Assembly: GCF_036983985.1 (NCBI RefSeq)
Contig: NZ_JALAHQ010000001.1
Span: 1-64,000, forward strand
DNA length: 64,000 nucleotides
Direction of reading: 5' to 3'
Source of the DNA: Alishewanella metallidurans
GTDB taxonomy: Bacteria; Pseudomonadota; Gammaproteobacteria; Enterobacterales; Alteromonadaceae
Each line of letters opens with the position of its first letter. The first letter of the stretch is position 1. Both the position numbers and the translations under genes were made by a program. Shown one piece after another: positions 31,603 through 41,375 of this stretch. The notes below the pieces were generated by a model. That model searched no databases. It was given only the letters and a program-made list of their open reading frames with translations, and was not told where the DNA came from.

Positions 31603-33249
31603 TTAAAAATAATAGTCGATACTAAGCTGCAGGTAGTCGTCGTGCCGAATAAAGTAAAGTGCCTCTGTGGGCTGTTGGCTTTGAAATAGCCAAGCATCAA
31701 ACCTTAGTCTAAGGTTGCTAGTTAGACGCATTGCAGCTTCAATTTTCGCACTTCTACTGTCGCTATTATCTAAGTCTTGTACTAAGCCAAGTAGAATTTC
31801 GCTACCCGCTGCGTCGTTTGCAGCAAGGCGGGCACCTAAAAATAGATCGTTTTGTCCCAATACCGGTGACAGTGTATTTCGGCTGTCATATTGGTATTCA
31901 GCTATCCAGCCAACATCCCAGCTACTCTCAAATAAACCAACTTGTGTGTATTCAAAGCCAAGCGTACTGGCGATAAAATCTTGCTGTCGTGTTTTACGGT
32001 ATATAGCTTCAAGCTTCCAAATCCAGCTACCGCTAATCAGCTGAGTTTCCAGCCCTAACTGTTGCATTTGCAAGTATAAAGGCTGCAGCTGGCCTTGCGC
32101 TGTGGGTGTAAATAAGGGCTCGCGGTTATTGCCTTCAAAATAACTTAGCGCAATATCTAACTCGTCAAATTGTCTGCTCCAACGCAGGGCAAAATCGAGA
32201 TTTTTCTCGGCTTGCGCTGACTCGTATTCTGTATGCTCAGTAGCAAAAGGCAACGGCGGCCTTAGGCGACCGTCAACACCGGCTAAGGTGCGCTCACGAA
32301 AATACGGCAATAGGTAAAACGACAGCGTGCCGGCGTCACCATATAGGTTCCAATTTAGCATCGGCTGACCTAGCTTGGTTTCGCCATCAATAGTCGCGAC
32401 TAGGTCAGTTTGGTTAATAACATCAACTAGATGCTGAGATTCCGTGACACCCCAAAACACAATATCGACACCGGCTTTAACATCGAAACCGTCGCCAGCG
32501 TACTGCCAATAAGCTTGGCGTACATCAATTAAATTGCGCTTATTGTCGGTTTGATCCCAGCGCAAAAAAGGTTCTAGTGCTAGCTGATGTGTACGGTCAT
32601 TACTTTGCCAAACCCATTCTGCACTTAGGGCCACGCTGCTATTCGTGTTACGTTGCCCTTGTTCGCCTGATGTGGGGTAAAAGCGCTGTTCTAGGCTTAG
32701 CGTGTAAGCTTGGTTTAATGCGCTAAGCCAATGCTCTGGTGCAGGTATAGTCTCTGGTGTGTTTAAGACTGGCGAGATAGGGTATATCTTGTTAGCTAAG
32801 CTTTCAGTTTGGGGTTTTGTTGATGAAGTCGCGGCTGTAGCGGTTGTTTGCTCGTGAGCTAGCGCCGGTGTAATAGCCGCAGCTTCAGGTTTTTTTACAG
32901 TGTCACTATTTACTTTAGCGAGAGTTTTACCGCTTCGGCTTGGTTTTGCCGCAATGGCCTGATGGTACCACTGTCTAGCTTTAGCCTCAGATATTGCCAG
33001 CATTTGGCTGCGTTCTGGCACGGTTAGCTGACTACCAAGGCGCAGCGCATTAATATTTGCATCAGTAAAAGCGTCGGGATTGGCCTGCCACAGGGCGTAA
33101 ACTACCTGCACCATTGCCACTTGCTCATCGGGCCTAGCTTGAGTGGCAAGCTTCCACAACGTGTCTGCAGGTTGCACTGGTGCTAACGGTTGCGGTGCGG
33201 CATGAGTTAGCGTGGTGATAAAAGCTAGGCTAGAAATGAGTAAACGCAT
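31603..33249 (-). CDS. FimV-like N-domain plus outer-membrane beta-barrel protein, 548 aa
   Basis: A signal peptide (about residues 1-17) is followed by a LysM/FimV-like domain (about 20-95; PADTLWKLATQARPDEQVAMVQVVYALWQANPDAF, then LRLGSQLTVP), and a low-complexity linker. About 380 residues of alternating strands end in the aromatic residue of an outer-membrane barrel (DYYF). It is the third gene of a row with an RND exporter and a LolA-like gene, 18 bases after the latter. It likely forms the outer-membrane end of a lipid or hydrophobic-compound export route. I do not know this fusion as a named family. Confidence 0.7.
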   Translation of the reverse strand: MRLLISSLAFITTLTHAAPQPLAPVQPADTLWKLATQARPDEQVAMVQVVYALWQANPDAFTDANINALRLGSQLTVPERSQMLAISEAKARQWYHQAIAAKPSRSGKTLAKVNSDTVKKPEAAAITPALAHEQTTATAATSSTKPQTESLANKIYPISPVLNTPETIPAPEHWLSALNQAYTLSLEQRFYPTSGEQGQRNTNSSVALSAEWVWQSNDRTHQLALEPFLRWDQTDNKRNLIDVRQAYWQYAGDGFDVKAGVDIVFWGVTESQHLVDVINQTDLVATIDGETKLGQPMLNWNLYGDAGTLSFYLLPYFRERTLAGVDGRLRPPLPFATEHTEYESAQAEKNLDFALRWSRQFDELDIALSYFEGNNREPLFTPTAQGQLQPLYLQMQQLGLETQLISGSWIWKLEAIYRKTRQQDFIASTLGFEYTQVGLFESSWDVGWIAEYQYDSRNTLSPVLGQNDLFLGARLAANDAAGSEILLGLVQDLDNSDSRSAKIEAAMRLTSNLRLRFDAWLFQSQQPTEALYFIRHDDYLQLSIDYYF

Positions 33250-33267
33250 AAGTTAATCGTCCTGAAA

Positions 33268-34059
33268 CTAGCGTATGCGCTGCAGTGCGTTAGTATCAAA
33301 ATCTGCAGCAGTGCGACCGGTGTTAAAGCTGATTTTATGAATGATTAAATCAGTACTTTTAGCAGTTTGATGATTAACCATATTCAGCTTATGCGGCCGC
33401 CAGTATTTATCTAAATAGAGTTGGTAATCTTGCAGCGTTAGGGTTTTTAGCAGGCTGTGCTTTTTATCATAAAACTCAATTTTTTCTGGCTGATAGTATT
33501 GTTGATTAAGCCATACCACGCTTTTGCTATAGCCTGAGTATTCATCTGCGGGCGTTTGTTCGATGACAAAGCAGGTACTATCGCCGCAGGCTTCGTCACG
33601 CAAATAGTTAAAATGAAACTTAGCTATTTCAAACGAGCTTAAATCTTCATAAGCAAATTCGCTACCCATAAAGGGGCCGGATTTATTGCGTGACGCAATG
33701 CGTTTTACGCGTTTTAATGCAGGTAAGTACAACCATTGATCATCTTCGCTTGACGGATGAGAGTGGTTTAAAAATGCTGTGCCACGCACGTCGCGCGGCT
33801 CATCAAAAATAGTTAAGCCTTTATCGCCATCGTCTGGCATTTCTAATGCTGCGGTGCGCATTTCTCGCTTGCTTTCTGCGCCGGCGGCATTGCGTAACAC
33901 CATAGTCGTTAGACTTTCGCTGTCGCCCCAACCGGCGTCGCGGCTTTTACGCTCTTTGGCAATAGCCAGCCCTTTACCTTCATCGGCGCTAGCCAGCGGT
34001 GTGAGTAAACTTAGCGCTAAACTCAGTAGCACCAGAGGGGTAATAATGGCATTACGCAT
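33268..34059 (-). CDS. LolA-like outer membrane lipoprotein-sorting protein, 263 aa
   Basis: A signal peptide (ending near ASA, residue 26) and an incomplete beta-barrel fold of LolA type are seen, with the characteristic KRVKRIASRNKSGPFMGSEFAYEDLS segment. Members of this group often sit beside MMPL/RND exporters and are thought to carry lipids or lipoproteins through the periplasm. The ATG preceded by AAGGAAAG is chosen, and it overlaps the exporter gene's stop by 8 bases. Confidence 0.83.
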   Translation of the reverse strand: MRNAIITPLVLLSLALSLLTPLASADEGKGLAIAKERKSRDAGWGDSESLTTMVLRNAAGAESKREMRTAALEMPDDGDKGLTIFDEPRDVRGTAFLNHSHPSSEDDQWLYLPALKRVKRIASRNKSGPFMGSEFAYEDLSSFEIAKFHFNYLRDEACGDSTCFVIEQTPADEYSGYSKSVVWLNQQYYQPEKIEFYDKKHSLLKTLTLQDYQLYLDKYWRPHKLNMVNHQTAKSTDLIIHKISFNTGRTAADFDTNALQRIR

Positions 34060-36346
34060 AGTTTTTACTTTCCTTAGTATCAAATTTGAGTAAAAAGGCC
34101 GGTAGAAATAAGAAGTCGACTACCAGCGCAGCAAAAATAATAATGGCCGTTAATAAGCCCATGTCGGAATTGAGATGAAAGCTAGATAACATTAGCACAC
34201 TAAAGCCGATTACCAGCACCGCGGTGGTGATCCACAATGCGCGGCCGACGGTGTTGAACGCATAACGCACCGCTTGCTCAGCGTTTTGGCCTTCTTTGCG
34301 CGCATATTGGTATTTGGCCAAAAAGTGCACAGTATCGTCGACCACAATACCTAAGCTTAAGCTGGCAACGATAGATAAGCCTAAGTTAACCTCGCCGGAA
34401 TACCAACCCCAAATACCAAAACCAATAGCGGCAGGCGCAATATTTGGCAGTAAGCTAATAAAGCCCATACGCCAAGAGCGCATGCTAAATACCAGTAACA
34501 ACGAAATAAGCACTAATGCCAGCGGCAGGGTTTGCAGCATTGACGCCATATTGCGCTCGCCAATATGACCAAATATCAGTGCGGTACTGGCGGCGCTAGC
34601 TGAATATGCTGGATAATGCTCGGCTAGGTAGGTGAGTGCATGCTGCTCAAAGGCAGTAATTTCTTTACTACCGATATTTTTTAACGCCACCGTAATGCGA
34701 GTGGCGCTTTTATCCACATTCAGCTGGTTGTTTAAATCGAGCCCATAGGGTAGCGACATTTCATACATCAGCAGGTATTGCGCGGCTTCGTCTTGGGCTG
34801 TCGGCACTCGATAATAGGCCGGATCGCCGCCATGCATATTTTGATTTAAGCGTTTAAAAGTATCGCTAATACTATTAACGTGCGCCACTTCCGGTTGTTG
34901 CATTAACCACTGGCCAAATTGGTCTATTGCGTTAATAAATTCGGGCTGATTAACACCGCTGCTTTGCCCGCTATTGATCACAAAATCGATTGGCATTGAT
35001 GCCGCGAGGTGCTGATCAAGAAAGTCGATGGACTGACGAAATTCAGTCCGTGTTGAAAAGTACTTTACGGCTTCGTCATTTACGGTATTTAGGCTAATTA
35101 GGCTGGCAAAACCGACCATTATTAGCAACATGCCGGGAAACAGCGCATTTTTACGATGAATAACGAAGCTTGCTAAAGCGTTCATAACGGTGTCTTGTTG
35201 TTCTTCTGTTTTGTTGGCTTGAATTGGCAGTACGTATAGCAGTGCCGGTAATGTCACAATACTAAATAAGCACGCCAGCATCACACCAACCGCGGTCATG
35301 TTGCCAAGGTCGGCCAGTATTGGCACTTCAGAAAAATTTAGCGTTAAAAAACCAATAGCGGTAGTCGCGCTAGTAATAAACACCGGCCCTAAATTACGCT
35401 GCATGCTAAAGCTAATGGCGTCTTTTTTACTGTCACCACGACCAAGTGCAAACTGCATTGAGGCAATAACGTGTACACAATCGGCCACCGCCAAGGTCAT
35501 TAAAATAGTAGGTACGTTAACGGTTGCCGTACTTAAAAATATACCCGCCCAACCGGCTAAGCCCAAGGTGCTGGTAATGGCGATAACAATAACAATAACG
35601 GTAGCCAGCGCGCCTAACGCCGAACGCAGTAACGCTGCCAGCATAATAACAATAACAATAAACATAATGGGAATTAGCGTTTTGGCATCATGCTCAGCTT
35701 CATGGGCAAAGGCATAATTCATGGCAATAACGCCAGATAAGTGAAAGTTTATCTGTGGATAGCGCGCACTAAAGTCAGCCTTTAGCTGCTCGGCAAACTT
35801 ATAGGTATCAAATACTTCTTTATTTTTGTCTAACTCTGGTAGCTGCACGGTAATGTTAATTGCCGCAAGCTGGCCATCTTTGGCAATTAGGCGGTTAACT
35901 AAAGTAATTTCGTTTAAGGCAACGTGGCGAATAGTGGCGATTTTAGCAGCATCGAGCTGGTTGGTGTTTAGTAGCAAATCTTCTACTAGTAAGTCGTCTT
36001 CATCTGCTTGGGTGTGTTGAAAATTAGTTATGGAGTCAACACGAATAGAATAGGGGGTTTGCCATGCTGCATCGGTCATTTGTTTGATGAGAGTTAACAC
36101 CTCTTTATTAAACACCGAACCTTCAGCAGGTGCGATGCCTATTAGGATGTTGTCAGTTTTATTAAACTCGTCTTGCATCCGCTCAAAAGCCAACAGCTGC
36201 GGGTTATCGTCGGCAAAAAATATGCGAAAGTCACCGCGAAAATACAGTTGGCTTATACCGCTGCTCATTAGCACGACGAGTAATAGCGTGCTAAGTAATA
36301 CCCACCACGGGTGCTTTAGCACCAAGCCTAACCAACGTTCTCGCAT
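34052..36346 (-). CDS. RND/MMPL-superfamily exporter, 764 aa
   Basis: The layout is two repeats of one helix, a large periplasmic loop and five helices, about 12 helices in all, which matches the short RND class (MMPL/HpnN-like, not the 1,000-residue AcrB type). Motifs include FFADDNPQL after the first helix, VPTILMTLAVADCVHVIASM and GLSIVASLSLGIVVDDTVHFLAKY, whose Asp residues belong to the proton relay. Such proteins move lipids or hydrophobic molecules. GGAG precedes the ATG by 7 bases. It is the first gene of the three-gene envelope cluster. Confidence 0.88.
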   Translation of the reverse strand: MRERWLGLVLKHPWWVLLSTLLLVVLMSSGISQLYFRGDFRIFFADDNPQLLAFERMQDEFNKTDNILIGIAPAEGSVFNKEVLTLIKQMTDAAWQTPYSIRVDSITNFQHTQADEDDLLVEDLLLNTNQLDAAKIATIRHVALNEITLVNRLIAKDGQLAAINITVQLPELDKNKEVFDTYKFAEQLKADFSARYPQINFHLSGVIAMNYAFAHEAEHDAKTLIPIMFIVIVIMLAALLRSALGALATVIVIVIAITSTLGLAGWAGIFLSTATVNVPTILMTLAVADCVHVIASMQFALGRGDSKKDAISFSMQRNLGPVFITSATTAIGFLTLNFSEVPILADLGNMTAVGVMLACLFSIVTLPALLYVLPIQANKTEEQQDTVMNALASFVIHRKNALFPGMLLIMVGFASLISLNTVNDEAVKYFSTRTEFRQSIDFLDQHLAASMPIDFVINSGQSSGVNQPEFINAIDQFGQWLMQQPEVAHVNSISDTFKRLNQNMHGGDPAYYRVPTAQDEAAQYLLMYEMSLPYGLDLNNQLNVDKSATRITVALKNIGSKEITAFEQHALTYLAEHYPAYSASAASTALIFGHIGERNMASMLQTLPLALVLISLLLVFSMRSWRMGFISLLPNIAPAAIGFGIWGWYSGEVNLGLSIVASLSLGIVVDDTVHFLAKYQYARKEGQNAEQAVRYAFNTVGRALWITTAVLVIGFSVLMLSSFHLNSDMGLLTAIIIFAALVVDFLFLPAFLLKFDTKESKNYA

Positions 36347-36532
36347 AGGTTACTCCAAAACTTATTTTCATTAGCCAGACCAGTAGCTTAGCTTAAGCTA
36401 ACGGCAACCATATACTGTGTTATCCAGTGTAGTCTATCTATTTAATAGTCGATAAAACAATTATCTAACCTTGCCAATAATTAACATTATGCTAAACATT
36501 AGTTATCATTTCCTAGCTTTAGCGGAGACAGG

Positions 36533-38035
36533 ATGTCATTAGCTGTTGTGTTTAGCCGTGCTCGGCATGGTTTAGAAGCACCGTTAGTTACTGTTGAAGT
36601 GCATATTAGCAATGGTTTACCGGCGTTTCAGTTAGTGGGCTTACCAGAAACTTCGGTTAAAGAATCGCGTGACCGTGTGCGTAGTGCGATGGTTAACAGC
36701 GGCTTTGCTTTTCCCGATCGAAAAATAACCGTAAATTTAGCGCCTGCCGATTTACCTAAAGAAGGTGGCCGGTTTGATTTACCCATAGCACTGGGCATTA
36801 TTGTCGCATCCGGGCAGTTGGCGGAAAAAAGCCTGCAGGGTTATGAGTTTTGTGGCGAGCTAGCACTGTCGGGTGAAATACGGGTAATTGTCGGCGAAAT
36901 ACCGGTTGCTATTGCTTGTCGTGACGCCGGCCGCGAGATGGTACTACCTATGCTCAATGCGCAGCAGGCCCAGCAAGTACCTAATGTAGCGGTGCATGGC
37001 GCTGATCATTTATTGCAAGTGCACAGTTTTTTGCTGGCGCAACAAGCGTTACCCGCTATACCGCCTTTACCGCAACGCGAAGTTAAACAACAACCTGATT
37101 TAGCTGATGTAAAAGGCCAAGCCCATGCCAAGCGGGTATTAGAAATTGCCGCGGCCGGCGAGCATAATTTATTAATGCTGGGCCCTGCCGGCACCGGGAA
37201 GTCGATGTTAGCGCAACGCTTGCAAGGTATTATGCCACCATTAACTGAGCAAGAGGCCTTAGCTACTGCTGCTATTTATTCTATCGCCGGTTTACAACGT
37301 AATTTAACCGATTGGCAGCAACGACCATTTCGTAGCCCGCACCATACTAGCTCCGCCGTGGCATTAGTGGGTGGCGGATCGGTGCCACGGCCGGGTGAAA
37401 TTTCGCTATCACATCACGGCATTTTATTCTTGGACGAGTTGCCAGAGTTTCCGCGAAAAGTGCTAGACGTGTTAAGAGAGCCTTTAGAAACTGGTGTGGT
37501 GCATATTTCTCGTGCCGCCAGGCAAGCCGAATTTCCAGCGCAATTTCAGCTGGTGGCGGCATTGAACCCCAGCCCGACGGGGCACCATCAAGATGGCCGT
37601 GCCACACCAGAGCAAGTTATGCGTTATTTAAACCGCTTATCAGGGCCGTTTATTGACCGTATAGAACTGCAAATTGAAGTGCCGTTGCTGCCAAAAGGTA
37701 TGTTAAGTCAGCATACGCAAGAGGAAACCAGTGCCAGTGTGCGCGAGCGAGTGCTGGCAGCAAGGCAGTTGCAATTAGCGCGACAAGGCAAAGCTAATGC
37801 CCGTTTAACCGGTTCAGAGCTAGCTGAGTTTTGCCCCTTGCAGCAGGCGGATGCGCAGTTTTTAGAGGATACCATCCATCGCTTTAAATTGTCGGCGCGA
37901 ACCTATCATAAAATTATTAAGGTGGCACGCAGCATTGCTGATCTACAACAACAAAGGCAGATCAGCCGCGCACATTTAATGGAAGCCCTCAGTTACCGCG
38001 CATTAGAACGGCTGCTGAGTTATTTGAAAAACTAA
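36533..38035 (+). CDS. comM: ComM/YifB-family Mg-chelatase-like AAA+ ATPase, 500 aa
   Basis: An N-terminal Lon-like substrate domain (about residues 1-190) leads to the AAA+ domain with Walker A GPAGTGKS (217-224), the FRSPHHTSSAVALVGGG loop, Walker B ILFLDELPEF and the Arg-rich sensor region. Length and motifs are those of ComM. In naturally competent bacteria ComM is a hexameric helicase that extends heteroduplex DNA during transformation. Its stop overlaps the pyrC stop on the other strand by 4 bases. Confidence 0.93.
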   Translation: MSLAVVFSRARHGLEAPLVTVEVHISNGLPAFQLVGLPETSVKESRDRVRSAMVNSGFAFPDRKITVNLAPADLPKEGGRFDLPIALGIIVASGQLAEKSLQGYEFCGELALSGEIRVIVGEIPVAIACRDAGREMVLPMLNAQQAQQVPNVAVHGADHLLQVHSFLLAQQALPAIPPLPQREVKQQPDLADVKGQAHAKRVLEIAAAGEHNLLMLGPAGTGKSMLAQRLQGIMPPLTEQEALATAAIYSIAGLQRNLTDWQQRPFRSPHHTSSAVALVGGGSVPRPGEISLSHHGILFLDELPEFPRKVLDVLREPLETGVVHISRAARQAEFPAQFQLVAALNPSPTGHHQDGRATPEQVMRYLNRLSGPFIDRIELQIEVPLLPKGMLSQHTQEETSASVRERVLAARQLQLARQGKANARLTGSELAEFCPLQQADAQFLEDTIHRFKLSARTYHKIIKVARSIADLQQQRQISRAHLMEALSYRALERLLSYLKN

Positions 38036-39063
38036 ACGAGTTTCCAGTTTAAGGTTTCGCCAGCATAAAACGGCACTATTGGTTTACCGTTAGGTAGCGT
38101 AATGTCAGTTGGTACCTGCCATTGTTGTTTTTGCAGCGTGATAGTGCCTGTGTTGCGTGGTAAACCGTAAAAGTCAGCGCCGTAGTGGCTGGCAAAGCCT
38201 TCTAGCTTATCTAGGCAACCTAAGTCATCGAAAACCTGCGCGTACAACTCAATTGCACTATGGGCACTGTAACAACCAGCACAGCCACAGGCTGACTCTT
38301 TACGATGTTGCTCATGTGGTGCAGAGTCAGTGCCCAAGAAAAACTTAGCTGAGCCAGAGGCGACAGCAGCGCGCAAGGCTTCTTGATGGCTGCGACGCTT
38401 TAATACCGGTAAGCAATAGTTGTGTGGCCTAACGCCGCCCACTAGTAAGTCGTTACGATTAAGCAATAAATGCTGTGGCGTAATGGTAGCGGCTACATTG
38501 GCTGAACTACTGGCAACAAAACTAGCGGCATCAGCGGTAGTAATATGTTCAAACACGACCTTTAGTGTAGGTAAGCGCGAGACGATATGCTGTAAATAAC
38601 GGTCGATAAATATTTTTTCGCGATCAAATATATCGATATCGTGATCGGTTACTTCGCCGTGCACTAACAGCAACATGCCGTGTTCTGCCATTGCTTCAAA
38701 TACCGGATACAGGCTTTCTAGCGCACTTACTGCGTCGTTAGAATTGGTAGTAGCACCTGCAGGATACAACTTAGCGGCAACGACGCCGGCGGCTTTTGCG
38801 GCAACAATGTCGGCTTCACTGGTTTTATCGGTTAAAAATAGCGTAATTAATGGCTGAAATTGGCTGTTGGCGGGGCGCGCAGCTAAAATTCGCTCGCGAT
38901 AAGCCACGGCCATGGCGGCATTGGTTACTGGCGGTACTAAATTGGGCATAACAATAGCCCGAGCAAACTGGCGAGCAGTGGCTGGCACGGTTTCTAACAG
39001 CATATCGCCATCACGAAAATGTAAGTGCCAATCGTCTGGAGTCTGAAGGGTTAGGGTAGTCAT
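38032..39063 (-). CDS. pyrC: Dihydroorotase, 343 aa
   Basis: The enzyme closes carbamoyl-aspartate to dihydroorotate in pyrimidine synthesis. Family marks are the metal pair His-x-His in DDWHLHFRDG (H13 and H15), the carboxylated lysine in VAAKLYPAGATTNS, LLVHGEVTD, VFEHITTADAA and FFLGTDSAPH. The length fits PyrC (about 345). The frame continues 19 codons upstream, but the ATG giving MTTLTLQTPDDWHLH is the family start. GGAGCC lies about 8 bases upstream. Confidence 0.95.
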   Translation of the reverse strand: MTTLTLQTPDDWHLHFRDGDMLLETVPATARQFARAIVMPNLVPPVTNAAMAVAYRERILAARPANSQFQPLITLFLTDKTSEADIVAAKAAGVVAAKLYPAGATTNSNDAVSALESLYPVFEAMAEHGMLLLVHGEVTDHDIDIFDREKIFIDRYLQHIVSRLPTLKVVFEHITTADAASFVASSSANVAATITPQHLLLNRNDLLVGGVRPHNYCLPVLKRRSHQEALRAAVASGSAKFFLGTDSAPHEQHRKESACGCAGCYSAHSAIELYAQVFDDLGCLDKLEGFASHYGADFYGLPRNTGTITLQKQQWQVPTDITLPNGKPIVPFYAGETLNWKLV

Positions 39064-39215
39064 GCATAGGCTCCTGCGGGCTATTAAAAATAAAGTTAAT
39101 AAACAAACGTATTGTAGCAATTAACTGCAGCGGGCGAAATTGGCGCGTGATGTATTCGTGAGTTTTGCTACACTGTGTAGCGACTAATTAAAAGCATACA
39201 ACTTAGGAGTGTAAG

Positions 39216-39368
39216 ATGAGCGATTTCGATTTTGACCTTGAGCATTTAGATTTTGCCGCCGCCGAGCAAAATGTAGAACGCCAACAACAAGCCGAATTTG
39301 AACGCGTCGACGCACCACAGTTTGGTGACGAAGACGACGAGTGTAGTGGCGGTGCTTGTAAAATTTAG
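39216..39368 (+). CDS. Small acidic protein with C-terminal Cys pair, 50 aa
   Basis: AGGAG lies 6 bases before the ATG, a strong start signal. The frame codes for a very acidic peptide (SDFDFDLEHLDFAAAEQ, then a helix, then QFGDEDDECSGGACKI) with about 15 acidic residues and two cysteines separated by four residues at the end. That arrangement could bind a metal or form a disulfide. No family is recognised. It is transcribed away from pyrC and shares a 4-base TTAG stop overlap with the bcr-like gene. The strong ribosome site and complete, compact frame make it a probable real gene. Confidence 0.65.
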   Translation: MSDFDFDLEHLDFAAAEQNVERQQQAEFERVDAPQFGDEDDECSGGACKI

Positions 39369-40561
39369 CTCGCGGCGTTGGCTTGTGCTTTTACGATAGC
39401 TTTTTGCCAGAACTGACTTACCGCAATGCATAGCACGCCTACTAGCATAAGTAGTGAAAAGGGGAGTGCTGTACCATTGTCAAATAACGCCAACAGTGGT
39501 CCTGCTAAAGCGCCAATACCAAAGCGCAAAGTGCCAATAACTGCAGTAGCCGTGCCGCTATTTTGCGGAAATTTCATGATGATCATCGCATCAGCATTAG
39601 TGGCAATTAAGCTTAAGCTTGCCATCAGCGGCGCGATCGATAGCACAGTATAGACCAGCGAGAATTGCCAAAAATTAAACAAGGTTAAAGCGCTTGCACT
39701 AATAATGGCTATCACTAGGCCAATGCGCAGCATATGTTGTGGCCCGCGCCGAGTAACTAGCCTGCTGTTAATGAAATTAGCTAACATTAGCATGGCCACG
39801 TTAAAGCCAAACAGTAGGCTAAACTCTTGTTCGTTTACGCCAAAAAACTTGATATAAACAAAAGGCACTGCGGTCAGAAAGCAAAAAAATGAGAATGACG
39901 CAAACATAGAGGTAGCAATGTCTGGCCGCGCAGATTTATTGGAAAATACTACTTTATAACCAGACAAAAAGGTCGGCTTTGCCACCGTTTTGTCGCGCGG
40001 AATTTCTGGCAAATAACGCCAGCTCATTAGCAATACTATTACGCCATAACCGGCCAGTGTGACAAAAATCATCTGCCAGTTTGCCACCCATAGTATACCG
40101 CTACCTATGGCCGGTGCTAATAGTGGTGCTAACATCATAATCATCGACACATAGGACATACCTTTGGCGGTATGTTCTTGGTAGATATGCCGAACTATGC
40201 CGGGCACAACCACGGTTGCTGCTGCGCCGCATAAAGCTTGCACCGCACGTAAGGCTAAAAACCATTCGATAGAATTGACTAAACTTAGTGCGATACTGGC
40301 TAATACAAAGCCGGTTAGGCCGAATATAGCCAGAGGCCGACGGCCTAAGCTATCTGCCAGCGGGCCGCACACCAGCATGCTAACACCAAAAAACGCGAGA
40401 AAAATGCTGAGCGACTGCTGCACCATACCGATGTTGGTATTTAACTGTTCGGCCATAATTGGCATAGCAGGTAGGTACATGTCTATTGCTAGCGGCGTGG
40501 TAGCAACAACGGCGGCTAATAATATAATAATCCAGCCAGCGGGTTTGTTGGGCATTGTCAT
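39365..40561 (-). CDS. Bcr/CflA-type MFS drug efflux transporter, 398 aa
   Basis: Twelve transmembrane helices are seen, with the MFS motif GPLADSLGRRPLAIFG between helices 2 and 3. The opening VVATTPLAIDMYLPAMPIMAEQL is the Bcr/CflA subfamily signature. The protein should export drugs or metabolites using the proton gradient. The second ATG two codons later has better spacing to the AAGAGA upstream, so the start is uncertain by two residues. Confidence 0.9.
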   Translation of the reverse strand: MTMPNKPAGWIIILLAAVVATTPLAIDMYLPAMPIMAEQLNTNIGMVQQSLSIFLAFFGVSMLVCGPLADSLGRRPLAIFGLTGFVLASIALSLVNSIEWFLALRAVQALCGAAATVVVPGIVRHIYQEHTAKGMSYVSMIMMLAPLLAPAIGSGILWVANWQMIFVTLAGYGVIVLLMSWRYLPEIPRDKTVAKPTFLSGYKVVFSNKSARPDIATSMFASFSFFCFLTAVPFVYIKFFGVNEQEFSLLFGFNVAMLMLANFINSRLVTRRGPQHMLRIGLVIAIISASALTLFNFWQFSLVYTVLSIAPLMASLSLIATNADAMIIMKFPQNSGTATAVIGTLRFGIGALAGPLLALFDNGTALPFSLLMLVGVLCIAVSQFWQKAIVKAQANAAS

Positions 40562-40700
40562 AGTCTCTTGAGTTGCTGGCGCGTCATGATACGCGGTTTT
40601 ATCTATCGCTGCTAACTAGTAGCGGTAAAATGTAGGCAAAATAGCGTTAACATGCGGATTGCGCGTATACTAAGCTTAATCAGGAAGTTGGAAACCGATC

Positions 40701-41375
40701 ATGAAAAAAACCAAAGTTATAACCACCGACGAAATATTGCTTACGCTGTGTCAGTCGGTAAGTAGGGTGCTGTCTGGAGCCGGTAATAGTAACGTTGCTT
40801 ACTCGCCAATGGTTCAGAAAATACAAAAAACTTGTTTACGGCCTGATCTGGGTTGCTTCGTATTATTTGATGGCGGCTTTTCAGGCTTAGTCATTATCAA
40901 TTTTACGGCACAAGCCGCGATGGAAATTTATAAAAAATACCTAATGAGCATGGGTATGCCAGAACATGAGTTAGCTCAGTTTCATACATCGGACGAAGTT
41001 GGCAACGTGATGGGTGAGTTGATGAACCAGATTGTTGGTGATTTTACTAATACCGTTCGTTACGAATTGCAAACGTCTATTAATCAAAGTCAGCCCAAAA
41101 TGATGGCGATTAATAAGCAGGTACAAATTTTAATTAATACGCAGCTCGATCAGCCACAGGCAAGACGAGTAACCTTTAGTACGCCCGAGCACAATATTTT
41201 TTATTTAGAACTCGCTATGGATAAAACTGAGTTTATTCAGTTACATGAATTCGACAAAGTTGAACAAGAAGATCCCGATGATATTTTGGCGAATGCGCAG
41301 CAATATACCCCAGCAAATACGGTGACGGCGGATGCTGAAGTGGATGATGATTTTCTTAAAACCTTAGGTTTATAG
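40701..41375 (+). CDS. DUF3334-family protein, 224 aa
   Basis: The sequence is strongly like the DUF3334 family of Shewanella and other Alteromonadales: ITTDEILLTLCQSVSRVLSGAG, FDGGFSGLVIINFTAQAAMEIYKKYLMSMGMPE, DEVGNVMGELMNQIVGDFTN and ARRVTFSTPEHNIFYLELAMDKTEF. The VMGELMNQIVGDF segment recalls the CheX/CheC phosphatase signature (E..N), so a role in chemotaxis-like signalling is possible, but that is inference. No signal peptide or helix is seen. It abuts the converging histidine kinase gene with no gap. Confidence 0.85.
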   Translation: MKKTKVITTDEILLTLCQSVSRVLSGAGNSNVAYSPMVQKIQKTCLRPDLGCFVLFDGGFSGLVIINFTAQAAMEIYKKYLMSMGMPEHELAQFHTSDEVGNVMGELMNQIVGDFTNTVRYELQTSINQSQPKMMAINKQVQILINTQLDQPQARRVTFSTPEHNIFYLELAMDKTEFIQLHEFDKVEQEDPDDILANAQQYTPANTVTADAEVDDDFLKTLGL

